Source: Saccharopolyspora indica
Lineage (GTDB): Bacteria > Actinomycetota > Actinomycetes > Mycobacteriales > Pseudonocardiaceae
Direction: 5' to 3'
NCBI RefSeq assembly: GCF_027853965.1
Contig: NZ_JAQGLB010000008.1
Coordinates: 186,001 to 250,000 of the forward strand
DNA: 64,000 bases
Shown: one piece after another, positions 1 to 7,233 of the stretch
Position numbering within the stretch: the stretch's first letter is position 1
How the letters are laid out: every line of letters begins with the position of its first letter
Program-made: the position numbers and the translations under genes
Notes under the pieces: model-generated
What the model was told of the DNA's origin: nothing
The model's database searches: none
Seen by the model: the letters and a program-made list of their open reading frames with translations, nothing else

Positions 1-2
1 GC

Positions 3-1679
3 AACCTCCGGGACTACCTGGTGGCGCTGCGCGAGCTCAACACCGACGGCCTGGCGGTCAACCAGCAGAACTGGATCAACCGGCACACCGTCTACACGCA
101 CGGCAACGGTTTCGTCGCGGCGCCTGCCGACCGGGTCGACTCGACCTTCGAGGAAGGCAAGACCCAGGGCGGTTACCCGGTCTTCCAGATCAGCGACGTG
201 GCCAACAACGGCCAGGGCGCCATCCCGGTCGAGCAGCCGCGCGTCTACTACGGCGAGCTGGTGGGCCGCAACGACTACGTGATCGTCGGCGGCAACGCGG
301 GCGAGGCGCCGCGCGAGTACGACACCGACCAGCAGCAGTACACCTACACCGGCAAGGGCGGTGTCCCGGTCGGCAACCTGTTCCAGCGGCTGGTCTTCGG
401 TGCTTACTACGGTGAGCGGAACTTCCTGTTCAGCGGCGCGATCGGCGATGAGTCGAAGATCATCTACGAGCGCAACCCGCGGGACCGCGTGCAGAAGGTG
501 GCGCCCTGGCTGAAGCTGGACGGCGACCCCTACCCGGCAGTGATCAACGGTCGCATCAAGTGGATCGTCGACGGCTACACCACGCTGAACAACTACCCGT
601 ACTCGCAGCTGACCGAGCTGGGCGAGGCCACCAACGACACCCTCACCGGCGTCGAGCGGCTGCCGAACCAGCAGATCAACTACATCCGCAACTCCGTCAA
701 GGCCACCGTCGACGCCTACGACGGCAACGTCGAGCTCTACGCGGTCGACGAGCAGGACCCGGTGCTCAAGGCCTGGGAGGGCGTGTTCCCCGGCGTGGTC
801 AAGCCCGCCAGCGAGATCAGCCCCGAGCTGCGCGACCACTTCCGGTACCCGGAGGACATCTTCAAGGTGCAGCGCAAGCTGCTCACCGAGTACCACGTGG
901 ACAACCCCGGCGACTTCTTCTCCACCCAGACCTTCTGGGAGGTGCCGTCCGACCCGACCAGCCGCGGCAACGTCGCGGGCAGCGAGGGGCAGCAGCCGCC
1001 GTACTACGTGCTGGCGCAGATCGGTGAGCAGAAGGAACCGACGTTCCAGCTGACCAGCGCGCTCACGGCGCTGCGACGGCAGAACATGTCGGCGTGGGTG
1101 TCGGCGTCCTCGGACCCGGACGACTACGGCAAGCTCAGCGTGCTGAGGCTGCCGACCAACACCCTCACACCGGGCCCGAACCAGGTGCAGAACCAGATGG
1201 AGTCCACTCCGGAGGTCACCGAGAACCGCACCCTGTTCAACAACCCGAACGTCAACGCGATCTTCGGCAACCTGCTGACGCTGCCGGTGGCGGGTGGACT
1301 GCTCTACGTCGAGCCGATCTACATCCAGCGCAACGAGCAGGAGTCCTACCCGCAGCTCGCCAGGGTCCTGGTGTCCTTCGGCGGCAAGGTCGGCTTCTCC
1401 GAGACCCTGCAGGGCGCGCTGGACCAGGTGTTCGGCTCGGGTGCCGGCGATGCCACCCAGACCGAGGACCCGCAGCGCCCGCCGGGCCAGCAGCCCACGC
1501 CGCCCGGGCAGGACACCTCCAGCCCGGAGATGAGCAAGGCGGTCGGCGACATCCGGGCCGCGCTGGAGCACGTCCGCAAGGCCCAGCAGTCCGGGAACTT
1601 CGGTGACCTGGGCACGGCCTACCAGGAGCTCGACGACGCGATCCGGCGCTTCGAGCAGGCGCAGGGCAACGGCGGCTGA
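3..1679 (+). CDS. UPF0182 family membrane protein, C-terminal part (5' truncated by window)
   Basis: The reading frame is already open at the window edge, so this is the last 558 residues of a larger protein. Family members are usually near 1000 residues with several N-terminal membrane helices, which are off-window. What remains is the soluble, Tyr/Asn-rich extracellular-type domain, with stretches such as YPYSQL and FLFSGAIGDESKI, which I recognise from actinobacterial UPF0182 (COG1615) proteins of unknown function. Near residues 480-500 there is a Pro/Gln/Gly-rich linker, followed by a predicted helical, acidic tail ending at TGA 1679. A strong hairpin terminator follows within 15 bases. 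The family call is fairly secure; no biochemical role is known to me. Confidence 0.85.
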   Translation, partial: NLRDYLVALRELNTDGLAVNQQNWINRHTVYTHGNGFVAAPADRVDSTFEEGKTQGGYPVFQISDVANNGQGAIPVEQPRVYYGELVGRNDYVIVGGNAGEAPREYDTDQQQYTYTGKGGVPVGNLFQRLVFGAYYGERNFLFSGAIGDESKIIYERNPRDRVQKVAPWLKLDGDPYPAVINGRIKWIVDGYTTLNNYPYSQLTELGEATNDTLTGVERLPNQQINYIRNSVKATVDAYDGNVELYAVDEQDPVLKAWEGVFPGVVKPASEISPELRDHFRYPEDIFKVQRKLLTEYHVDNPGDFFSTQTFWEVPSDPTSRGNVAGSEGQQPPYYVLAQIGEQKEPTFQLTSALTALRRQNMSAWVSASSDPDDYGKLSVLRLPTNTLTPGPNQVQNQMESTPEVTENRTLFNNPNVNAIFGNLLTLPVAGGLLYVEPIYIQRNEQESYPQLARVLVSFGGKVGFSETLQGALDQVFGSGAGDATQTEDPQRPPGQQPTPPGQDTSSPEMSKAVGDIRAALEHVRKAQQSGNFGDLGTAYQELDDAIRRFEQAQGNGG

Positions 1680-1693
1680 CCAGGCGTTGAGCA

Positions 1694-1736
1694 CCGCGGG
1701 GCGGGGACCGGGAACGGTCCCCGCCCCGCGGCTTTT
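1694..1736 (+). terminator. Intrinsic terminator of the UPF0182 gene
   Basis: A 16-bp GC-rich perfect stem (left arm from 1694, right arm ending 1731) with a 6-base loop is followed by CTTTT. It lies 15 bases after the UPF0182 stop codon. Confidence 0.85.
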
Positions 1737-1790
1737 CCGGGCCTCCGATCGGGTGGAAGATGGGCTGCGTCACTTTTCCGCCCTTACGAT

Positions 1791-1819
1791 TTGCACTAAG
1801 CTTCGGCGGCCCGTAAGGT
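1791..1819 (+). promoter_or_regulatory. Promoter of the first initiator tRNA
   Basis: TTGCAC at 1791-1796 and TAAGGT at 1814-1819 are separated by 17 bases, matching a housekeeping sigma-70-type promoter. The -10 ends 13 bases before the mature tRNA 5' end at 1833. Confidence 0.65.
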
Positions 1820-1832
1820 TAGGGACACACGA

Positions 1833-1909
1833 CGCGGGGTGGAGCAGTTCGGTAGCTCGCTGGGCTCATAACCCAGAGGTCGCAGGTTCGAATCCTGTCC
1901 CCGCTACCA
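1833..1909 (+). tRNA. Initiator tRNA-fMet (CAU), CCA encoded
   Basis: A full 77-nt cloverleaf is present with anticodon CAT in the loop CTCATAA. Initiator hallmarks are the three G:C pairs at the base of the anticodon stem (CTGGG with CCCAG) and an unpaired first acceptor position (C1 opposite T72). The TTCGAAT T-loop is intact and the 3' CCA is encoded at 1907-1909. A second, almost identical copy lies 411 bases downstream but lacks the encoded CCA. Confidence 0.97.
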
Positions 1910-1920
1910 TTCGGATGTTC

Positions 1921-1951
1921 AAGGGCCCCAGACTTCGTCTGGGGCCCTTTT
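1921..1951 (+). terminator. Terminator of the first tRNA-fMet
   Basis: A perfect 13-bp stem, AAGGGCCCCAGAC, with loop TTC is followed by a T run, 11 bases after the tRNA 3' end. Confidence 0.9.
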
Positions 1952-1970
1952 CCCGTTGTCCTTATTTCCA

Positions 1971-2070
1971 TACGGGGGCCGAGCCCCCGTAAACCCCCGC
2001 GGTGCGGTGGTCGCTTTTCGTCGGCTCCTTGCGGTGGGGTTCGTTCCCGGCCTGGGTTCGTGACCAGCCC
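1971..2070 (+). repeat. tRNA-downstream repeat R1, copy A
   Basis: This begins with the perfect hairpin TACGGGGGC-CGA-GCCCCCGTA (1971-1991). It continues with GCGGTGCGGTGGTCGC, TCGGCTCCTTGCG and TTCCCGGCCTG to a GACCAGCC end. The same order of blocks follows the tmRNA terminator (8643) and the tRNA-Ala terminator (45554). No convincing coding frame runs through it. Confidence 0.75.
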
Positions 2071-2140
2071 TTCGTTTTGTTGTGGATCGTTTCCCGGGAT
2101 GTTCGCGGGTTGGTCGCTGCTGATCGATTGCTCTGGCTCT

Positions 2141-2266
2141 GGCTTGGGTTGGGTTTGGGGTTGGTTGGTGGTTGGGGTTCTGGTTGTTCTTGGGTTGGGG
2201 TGTTTTTGCTGGTGGGGGGTGGTTTTTGGGGGTTTGGGGACCCCCCTGTTCCGGGGGTTTTTCGGG
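2141..2266 (+). repeat. Low-complexity G/T-rich tract
   Basis: About 125 bases consist almost entirely of G and T on the + strand, with many GGG and GGGG runs, between the two initiator tRNA genes. With R1 copy A it fills the roughly 370-base gap between the first tRNA terminator and the second tRNA. Frames crossing it give only repetitive Gly/Val/Trp translations, so I see no gene. TAGAGT at 2271-2276 could be the -10 of the second tRNA promoter. Confidence 0.7.
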
Positions 2267-2320
2267 GGTGTAGAGTTAGCGGCACAACAGAAGAACGCAG
2301 CCGGTTCTAGAGGCTGCTGG

Positions 2321-2394
2321 CGCGGGGTGGAGCAGCTCGGTAGCTCGCTGGGCTCATAACCCAGAGGTCGCAGGTTCGAATCCTGTCCCCGCTA
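2321..2394 (+). tRNA. Initiator tRNA-fMet (CAU), second copy, CCA not encoded
   Basis: This differs from the first copy at one body position (D-loop C for T) and keeps the CTGGG/CCCAG anticodon stem, CAT anticodon and C1-T72 mismatch. After discriminator A73 at 2394 the genome reads CTA rather than CCA, so mature ends would need CCA addition by the tRNA nucleotidyltransferase. Confidence 0.95.
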
Positions 2395-2404
2395 CTATTC
2401 CGCA

Positions 2405-2439
2405 GAGAAAAGCCCCCGACGACGTCGGGGGCTTTTCTC
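2405..2439 (+). terminator. Terminator of the second tRNA-fMet
   Basis: A perfect 16-bp inverted repeat (GAGAAAAGCCCCCGAC, loop GAC) carries A- and T-rich stem ends, so it can terminate in both directions. It also lies at the 3' end of the small zinc-finger gene on the minus strand. Confidence 0.88.
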
Positions 2440-2455
2440 GTTGTCGATTCCTCCG

Positions 2456-2626
2456 TCAGAGGCCTTGGGCCCACTGGCGGGCGCAGGCGGGGGAGCAGAC
2501 CCTGCCATCGCCCTGGACCGCGCCGGTCGGGCGCATCGACCTGCCGCAGACCATGCAGGAGTCGGCTTCGCCGTCGCGCTGCATGGGCACCAGCGCCTTG
2601 GCCCGTTCCGCGACCTTGTTGGTCAC
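2456..2626 (-). CDS. Small Cys-rich (zinc-finger-like) protein
   Basis: This 56-residue candidate has a GTG start at 2626. Its C-terminal half carries CMVCGRSMRP, then VCSPACARQW, that is CxxC followed by CxxxC, the pattern of a small treble-clef or zinc-ribbon fold. The frame stays open further upstream, but the upstream Arg-rich part looks like non-coding translation, so I chose the GTG before TNKVAERAK. There is no strong ribosome site; AAGACGAGG abuts the start. It is convergent with the second tRNA-fMet. The function is unknown; a nucleic-acid-binding or redox role is only a guess. Confidence 0.5.
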   Translation of the reverse strand: MTNKVAERAKALVPMQRDGEADSCMVCGRSMRPTGAVQGDGRVCSPACARQWAQGL

Positions 2627-3018
2627 CCTCGTCTTGCTCTCGCTGGCCTTGGTTCGCAACCAACTGCGATGCACTTCCCCGCACCTCCTGCTCGGTCGCT
2701 GGCGGCCGCCGACCGGTCGGCCCAAGAGCCACAGTGCTGGTGGTCGGCCGCGGTTGGGCAGCTCCAGGGCTCGATAGCACCTCATTGCGCCGCCAATAAC
2801 CCCCATCCAGGCGAATCGCGGTCATGTCCGTCGCAATGCGTGCAGGCCGCGGCCCGGAACCGGCTGCGCACTGTGTCCGGTCCGCTCGGATGGCAGTCGT
2901 CCGGCCGCTGCGCCGATGGCGCAATCGTTCGTCCACTTGGACCAGTCCACTGCAACCACAGTGGACAGAACTGGCGACCATTGTGGACAGCTTCGCGCGG
3001 GCATGGCACCGTGGCAGT
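2627..3018. other. Intergenic gap before the padR-like gene
   Basis: No convincing gene lies here. The right part carries four GTCCAC/GTGGAC half-sites (2931, 2945, 2961, 2983), annotated separately as a candidate operator. The left part is only the upstream extension of the small zinc-finger frame. Confidence 0.5.
2931..2988 (+). promoter_or_regulatory. Candidate operator cluster upstream of the PadR gene
   Basis: A perfect inverted repeat, GTCCACTG-N6-CAGTGGAC (2945-2966), is flanked by a further GTCCAC at 2931 and GTGGAC at 2983. It ends about 30 bases before the regulator start, as expected for autoregulation. The binding protein is inferred, not shown. Confidence 0.45.
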
Positions 3019-3516
3019 GTGACCGAGCTGAATGCGACATCCGCTGCCCTGTTGGGACTACTGCACGAAGGTCCGAAGACCGGTGGCCAGCTGGTTGCTG
3101 CTGCCACCGAGCGCTTCGGAGGGTTCTTCAGCGTGACCCGCAGCCAGGTTTACCGCGAGCTGCCCGCGCTGACCGACGCCGGCCTGCTCCGCCTCGGCAA
3201 GCAGGGGCCGCGCTCCAGCCAGCAGTACGCGATCACCGCGGCGGGCAAGCGCGCCTTCAAGTCGTGGCTGAACACCGAGCCCGGGCCGGACAACGTCCGC
3301 AGCCCGCTGATCCTGCGGCTGGTCTACTCCGGCTCGCTGACGCCCAAGCAGCGCGCCAGCCTGGTCGAGTCGGCCCGCGGCCAGTACGCGGTGAAGATGG
3401 ACGAGGCGAAGAACGCGGCCAAGACCGCGGGCGACCCGTACGAGAAGGCGGCCGCGGACTTCACGGTGGCCTACAACCGGGCGATCATCAAGCTCCTCGA
3501 CGCCATCCCGGACTGA
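3019..3516 (+). CDS. PadR family transcriptional regulator
   Basis: This 165-residue protein is typical of the shorter PadR subfamily. Residues 5-80 form the winged helix: LGLLHEGPKTGGQLVAA, then the recognition segment VTRSQVYRELPALTDAGLL and a wing ending QYAITAAGKRAF. The C-terminal half (about 85-165) is helical and would form the dimerisation domain. The GTG start at 3019 gives the usual PadR N-terminus; the open frame upstream is not family-like. PadR proteins are ligand-responsive repressors, often of stress or efflux genes. The inverted repeat upstream suggests autoregulation, and the only downstream partner on this strand is prfB, separated by hairpins. The target is unknown. Confidence 0.85.
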   Translation: MTELNATSAALLGLLHEGPKTGGQLVAAATERFGGFFSVTRSQVYRELPALTDAGLLRLGKQGPRSSQQYAITAAGKRAFKSWLNTEPGPDNVRSPLILRLVYSGSLTPKQRASLVESARGQYAVKMDEAKNAAKTAGDPYEKAAADFTVAYNRAIIKLLDAIPD

Positions 3517-3529
3517 GGGGCAGCCGGTG

Positions 3530-3552
3530 CTCGCACCGCCTTGCGGTGCGAG
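3530..3552 (+). terminator. Hairpin after the PadR gene
   Basis: A perfect 10-bp stem, CTCGCACCGC with loop CTT, lies 13 bases after the stop and has no T tract. A second hairpin (ACGGGCCG paired with CGGCCCGT, 3573-3598) follows just before prfB and could be part of the terminator or of the prfB upstream region. Confidence 0.5.
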
Positions 3553-3622
3553 TGGCCGGGGAGAACGGGACAACGGGCCGTCCTCGTGGGCGGCCCGTGC
3601 CCGGTGAAGTACGCTGAGCACT

Positions 3623-4729
3623 GTGAATCCCGACGTCGCAGCCTCGCTCAAGGAACTGTCCAACACCCTCGAGGGCATCGAGAGCGTGATGGATCTGGAT
3701 GCTCTGCGCGCGAATATCGCGGAGCTGGAGGCGGAGGCCGCCAAGCCGGACCTCTGGGACGACGTCGAGCACGCGCAGCGGGTCAGCAGCCAGCTGGTGC
3801 ACCGGCAGGCCGAGCTGCGCAAGGTCACCGAGCTGCGGCAGCGCCTCGAGGACCTGGAAGTCCTCTACGAGCTCAGCGAGGACGAGGACGACGCCTCCGG
3901 GCTGGCCGAGGCCGACGGCGAGCGCGAGTCCCTGAAGAAGGATCTCGAGACGCTCGAGGTGCGCACCCTGCTCTCCGGTGAGTACGACCCGCGCGGAGCG
4001 ATGGTCACCATCCGCGCCGAGGCCGGTGGCGTCGACGCCGCCGACTTCGCCGAGATGCTGATGCGGATGTACCTGCGCTGGGCGGAGCGGCACTCCTACC
4101 CGGCCGAGGTCTACGACACCTCCTACGCCGAAGAGGCGGGCCTGAAGTCCGCCACCTTCCGGATCGACGCGCCCTACGCCTACGGCAACCTCTCGGTCGA
4201 GCAGGGCACGCACCGGCTGGTGCGCATCTCGCCGTTCGACAACCAGGGGCGCCGCCAGACCTCCTTCGTCGGGGTCGAGGTGCTGCCGGTGGTGGAGGAG
4301 ACCGACCACGTCGAGATCGCGGAGAAGGACATCCGGGTCGACGTCTTCCGGTCCTCCGGGCCCGGTGGGCAGAGCGTGAACACCACCGACTCGGCGGTGC
4401 GCATCACGCACATCCCGACCGGCATCGTGGTCTCCTGCCAGAACGAGAAGTCGCAGCTGCAGAACAAGGCCGCCGCGATGCGCGTGCTCCAGGCCAAGCT
4501 GCTGGCCCGCAAGAAGGAGGAGGAGCGCGCCGAGCTGGACGCCCTCAAGGACAGCGGCTCCAGCTGGGGCAACCAGATGCGCTCCTACGTCCTGCACCCG
4601 TACCAGATGGTCAAGGACCTCCGCACCGACCACGAGGTCGGCAACCCGGACGCGGTCCTCGACGGTGACATCGACGGCTTCCTCGAAGCGGGCATCCGCT
4701 GGCGCCGCCAGCAGCAGAGCGCAGCCTGA
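3623..4729 (+). CDS. prfB: Peptide chain release factor 2
   Basis: RF2 reads UGA and UAA stop codons and triggers peptidyl-tRNA hydrolysis on the ribosome. The 368-residue protein has the N-terminal helical domain, the stop-codon tripeptide SPF at residues 203-205 (RF1 would have a PxT-type motif) and the catalytic GGQ at 248-250 within [11 protein letters not shown]. The frame is continuous: the programmed +1 frameshift and in-frame UGA of the Escherichia coli gene are absent, so that autoregulation cannot operate. A -10-like TACGCT at 3610-3615 lies only 7 bases before the GTG, with no good ribosome site, suggesting a leaderless mRNA. The folded repeat R3 follows directly. Confidence 0.97.
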   Translation: MNPDVAASLKELSNTLEGIESVMDLDALRANIAELEAEAAKPDLWDDVEHAQRVSSQLVHRQAELRKVTELRQRLEDLEVLYELSEDEDDASGLAEADGERESLKKDLETLEVRTLLSGEYDPRGAMVTIRAEAGGVDAADFAEMLMRMYLRWAERHSYPAEVYDTSYAEEAGLKSATFRIDAPYAYGNLSVEQGTHRLVRISPFDNQGRRQTSFVGVEVLPVVEETDHVEIAEKDIRVDVFRSSGPGGQSVNTTDSAVRITHIPTGIVVSCQNEKSQLQNKAAAMRVLQAKLLARKKEEERAELDALKDSGSSWGNQMRSYVLHPYQMVKDLRTDHEVGNPDAVLDGDIDGFLEAGIRWRRQQQSAA

Positions 4730-4757
4730 TCGACACAGAGGGTTTCCAGGCTCGTTT

Positions 4758-4919
4758 TGCGTGGCGGTGCGGGTAGCGGAACCTCAGCGCCCGCCTGGAC
4801 TGCGGGTGCCCGGCCTTATGTATGACCAATACACGGCGGCCGGGCCGTCCTCGCCAGGCGAACGCTGAGAACCCGCGGCGGTGCGAGCTGCGAGGGTGGG
4901 CTAAGCGGCTGCGCCGCTT
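4758..4919 (+). repeat. Structured repeat R3, copy 1
   Basis: This folds as one long hairpin plus a short one. CTCAGCG pairs with CGCTGAG, then CGCCTGG with CCAGGCG, then GCCCGGCC with GGCCGGGC, closing on TGTAT-N5-ATACA. A second hairpin, AAGCGGC-TGC-GCCGCTT, ends the element. A second copy lies at 41928-42077, where the stems have different bases but still pair, while single-stranded blocks such as GGACTGCGGGT and CGTCCTCGCCAGG are identical. It sits between prfB and ftsE. Confidence 0.8.
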
Positions 4920-4999
4920 CAAAGAACGAATCCTCACCGAGGTGATCTCCGGTAGTACCGCCGGTCCGGGTGAGTCGATGTCCCCCTGATGGACGCAGG

Positions 5000-5005
5000 T
5001 AAACT
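5000..5005 (+). promoter_or_regulatory. -10 element of ftsE, possibly leaderless
   Basis: TAAACT lies 8 bases upstream of the GTG start, so transcription would begin at or next to the start codon. No Shine-Dalgarno sequence lies between. Confidence 0.5.
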
Positions 5006-5013
5006 CACGCCCC

Positions 5014-5703
5014 GTGATCCGCCTTGAGCACGTGTCCAAGACGTACAAGACGTCGACCAGGCCCGCTCTCGACGATGTCTCGGTGGGCATCGAGAAGGGC
5101 GAGTTCGTCTTCCTCATCGGGCCCTCGGGGTCCGGCAAGTCGACGTTCATGCGCTTGCTGCTGCGCGAGGACGTGCCCAGCCGCGGTCGGGTCTTCGTCG
5201 CCGACTGGAACGTCGCCAAGCTGCCGCGCCGCCGCGTCCCGCGCCTCCGCCAGCGCATCGGCTGCGTCTTCCAGGACTTCCGGCTGCTGAACCAGAAGAC
5301 CGTCGCGGAGAACGTGGCATTCGCGCTGGAAGTGATCGGCAAGCCGCGCAACGACATCCGCCGCGTGGTGCCCCAGGTGCTGCAGCTGGTCGGGCTGGAC
5401 GGCAAGGCCGACCGGATGCCGCACGAGCTCTCCGGTGGTGAGCAGCAGCGCGTCGCGATCGCCCGGGCCTTCGTCAACCGCCCGCTGGTGCTGCTCTGCG
5501 ACGAGCCGACCGGAAACCTCGACCCGGACACCAGCCAGGACATCATGCTGCTGCTGGAGCGGATCAACCGCACCGGCACCACCGTCGTGATGGCCACCCA
5601 CGATCACTCGATCGTCGACTCGATGCGACGCCGCGTGGTCGAGCTGAGCCTCGGGCGCGTCATCCGCGATGACGCACGAGGCGTGTACGGCGTCGGCCGC
5701 TAG
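5014..5703 (+). CDS. ftsE: Cell division ATP-binding protein FtsE
   Basis: FtsE is the cytoplasmic ABC ATPase that works with FtsX to activate septal peptidoglycan hydrolases during division. The 229 residues contain Walker [10 protein letters not shown] (36-44), a Q-loop VFQDFRLL (85-92), the ABC signature [14 protein letters not shown] (139-152), Walker [13 protein letters not shown] (159-170) and the switch His in ATHDHSIVD. Length and motifs are standard. ftsX follows after 58 bases, and the pair precedes smpB, a common actinobacterial order. Confidence 0.96.
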   Translation: MIRLEHVSKTYKTSTRPALDDVSVGIEKGEFVFLIGPSGSGKSTFMRLLLREDVPSRGRVFVADWNVAKLPRRRVPRLRQRIGCVFQDFRLLNQKTVAENVAFALEVIGKPRNDIRRVVPQVLQLVGLDGKADRMPHELSGGEQQRVAIARAFVNRPLVLLCDEPTGNLDPDTSQDIMLLLERINRTGTTVVMATHDHSIVDSMRRRVVELSLGRVIRDDARGVYGVGR

Positions 5704-5761
5704 CCGCGCCCCCGCGGCCCTGAGCACACCACCCCCGACCGGCTAGGAAAGCTGACACAAG

Positions 5762-6658
5762 ATGCGCGCGAGCTTCGTATTCAGCGAGGTCGTCAACGGC
5801 CTTCGGCGCAACGTGACGATGACCATCGCGATGATCCTGACGACCGCCGTTTCGGTCGGTCTGCTCGGCGGCGGTCTCCTCGTGGTCCGGATGATCGACA
5901 AGATGCAGGAGACCTACCAGGACCGCGTCGAGGTCGTGGTGTTCATGACCGACGACGTGAGCGCCAACGACAACGACTGCTCCCAGCAGCCCTGCGCGAA
6001 CATCATGGCCGACCTCAAGCGCGTGTCCGGCGTGGAGTCGGTGCGGTACGAGAACCGCCAGCAGGCGTTCGAGAGCTTCAACAAGGTCTTCGAGTCCCAG
6101 CCCGAGCTGCGCGACGTCGCCCGCGCCGAGGCGATGCCGGCCTCGCTGCGCGTCAAGCTGAGCGACCCGGAGCGCTTCGGCGCCGTCAAGCAGGAGTTCA
6201 ACGGCCGCCCGGGCGTGGACAACGTGGTCAACCAGGCCGACTACCTGGACCAGGTGTTCGGCATGCTGAACCTGATCCGCAACATCGCCTTCTTCATCGC
6301 GCTGGTGCAGGCGCTCGCGGCGCTGCTGCTGATCTCCAACACCATCCAGCTCTCGGCGTTCACCCGCCGCACCGAGACCGGCATCATGCGCCTGGTCGGT
6401 GCCACCCGCTGGTACACGCAGCTGCCGTTCCTGCTGGAGGCGGTGGTCTCCGGTCTGATCGGTGCGATCCTGGGCATCCTCGGCCTGTCGGGCTTCAAGG
6501 CGCTGTTCCTGGACCGGGTCATGTCGTCGTTCGGCGGCATCGTCCCCAGCGTCGAGTGGGGCGACGTCGCGGTGATCTCGCCGATCCTGCTGCTGGTGGC
6601 GGCGATCATCTCGGCGGGCACGGGCTACGTCACCCTCCGCCTCTACGTCCGCCTCTGA
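5762..6658 (+). CDS. ftsX: Cell division protein FtsX
   Basis: FtsX is the membrane partner of FtsE and transmits ATP hydrolysis across the membrane to cell-wall hydrolases. Four membrane helices can be seen: residues about 19-40, 177-198, 218-243 and 270-292. A large extracytoplasmic loop lies between the first two and includes a DCSQQPC segment that could form a disulfide. The 298-residue length is normal for actinobacteria. A GGAAAG ribosome site precedes ATG 5762. A strong hairpin follows the stop codon. Confidence 0.96.
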   Translation: MRASFVFSEVVNGLRRNVTMTIAMILTTAVSVGLLGGGLLVVRMIDKMQETYQDRVEVVVFMTDDVSANDNDCSQQPCANIMADLKRVSGVESVRYENRQQAFESFNKVFESQPELRDVARAEAMPASLRVKLSDPERFGAVKQEFNGRPGVDNVVNQADYLDQVFGMLNLIRNIAFFIALVQALAALLLISNTIQLSAFTRRTETGIMRLVGATRWYTQLPFLLEAVVSGLIGAILGILGLSGFKALFLDRVMSSFGGIVPSVEWGDVAVISPILLLVAAIISAGTGYVTLRLYVRL

Positions 6659-6663
6659 GACGT

Positions 6664-6705
6664 GCCGGAGGCCCGCGGTTCCAGCCGGAGCCGCGGGCCT
6701 CCGGC
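6664..6705 (+). terminator. Hairpin terminator after ftsX
   Basis: A perfect 15-bp GC-rich stem, GCCGGAGGCCCGCGG, with a 12-base loop lies 5 bases after the ftsX stop. There is no T tract. Confidence 0.65.
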
Positions 6706-6756
6706 GTTCCCGGTCGGCTCCGAAACTCGGGTGACACGGCGGTTAGAGTTGTCGGC

Positions 6757-7233
6757 ATGGTGAAGGAACGCGGCCGCAAGGTCATCGCGCAGAACCGCAA
6801 GGCGCGGCACGACTGGGCGGTGCTGGACACCTACGAGGCCGGCATCGCGCTGACCGGCACCGAGGTGAAGAGCCTCCGGCAGGGCAAGGCCCAGCTGGTG
6901 GACGGCTTCGCCACCGTCGACCACGGCGAGGTCTGGCTGCGCAACGTGCACATCCCCGAGTACACCGAGGGGACGTGGACCAACCACGAGCCGCGCCGCT
7001 CCCGCAAGCTCCTGCTGCACAAGCACGAGATCCTCCGGCTGGTCGGCAAGATCAAGGAGAGCGGGCTGAGCCTGATCCCGATGTCGCTGTACTTCAGCGA
7101 CGGCAAGGCGAAGGTCGAGCTCGCGCTCGCGCGCGGCAAGAAGGCGCACGACAAGCGGCAGGACCTGGCCAAGCGCGACGCCCAGCGGGAGATGCAGAAG
7201 GCCATCGGCCGCGCCCGCAAGGGCATGCATTGA
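6757..7233 (+). CDS. smpB: SsrA-binding protein SmpB
   Basis: SmpB carries tmRNA to stalled ribosomes for trans-translation. The 158-residue protein shows the family signature [31 protein letters not shown] (split here: [12 protein letters not shown], then [17 protein letters not shown]), an OB-fold core and the basic tail [20 protein letters not shown] that enters the ribosomal mRNA channel. ATG 6757 was chosen over upstream frames because the family begins at VKERGRK. TAGAGT at 6744-6749 places the likely transcript start at or near the ATG. Its RNA partner, ssrA, lies 1 kb downstream, with one hydrolase gene between. Confidence 0.97.
   Translation: MVKERGRKVIAQNRKARHDWAVLDTYEAGIALTGTEVKSLRQGKAQLVDGFATVDHGEVWLRNVHIPEYTEGTWTNHEPRRSRKLLLHKHEILRLVGKIKESGLSLIPMSLYFSDGKAKVELALARGKKAHDKRQDLAKRDAQREMQKAIGRARKGMH

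Noticed and set aside
2307..3107. A minus-strand frame whose end translates through the second tRNA-fMet
   Set aside because: Its C-terminal part (GDRIRTCDLWVMSPA) is the known spurious translation of a tRNA gene.
3623..3720. Programmed frameshift in prfB
   Set aside because: The frame is continuous through the region where the slippery site and in-frame UGA would be.
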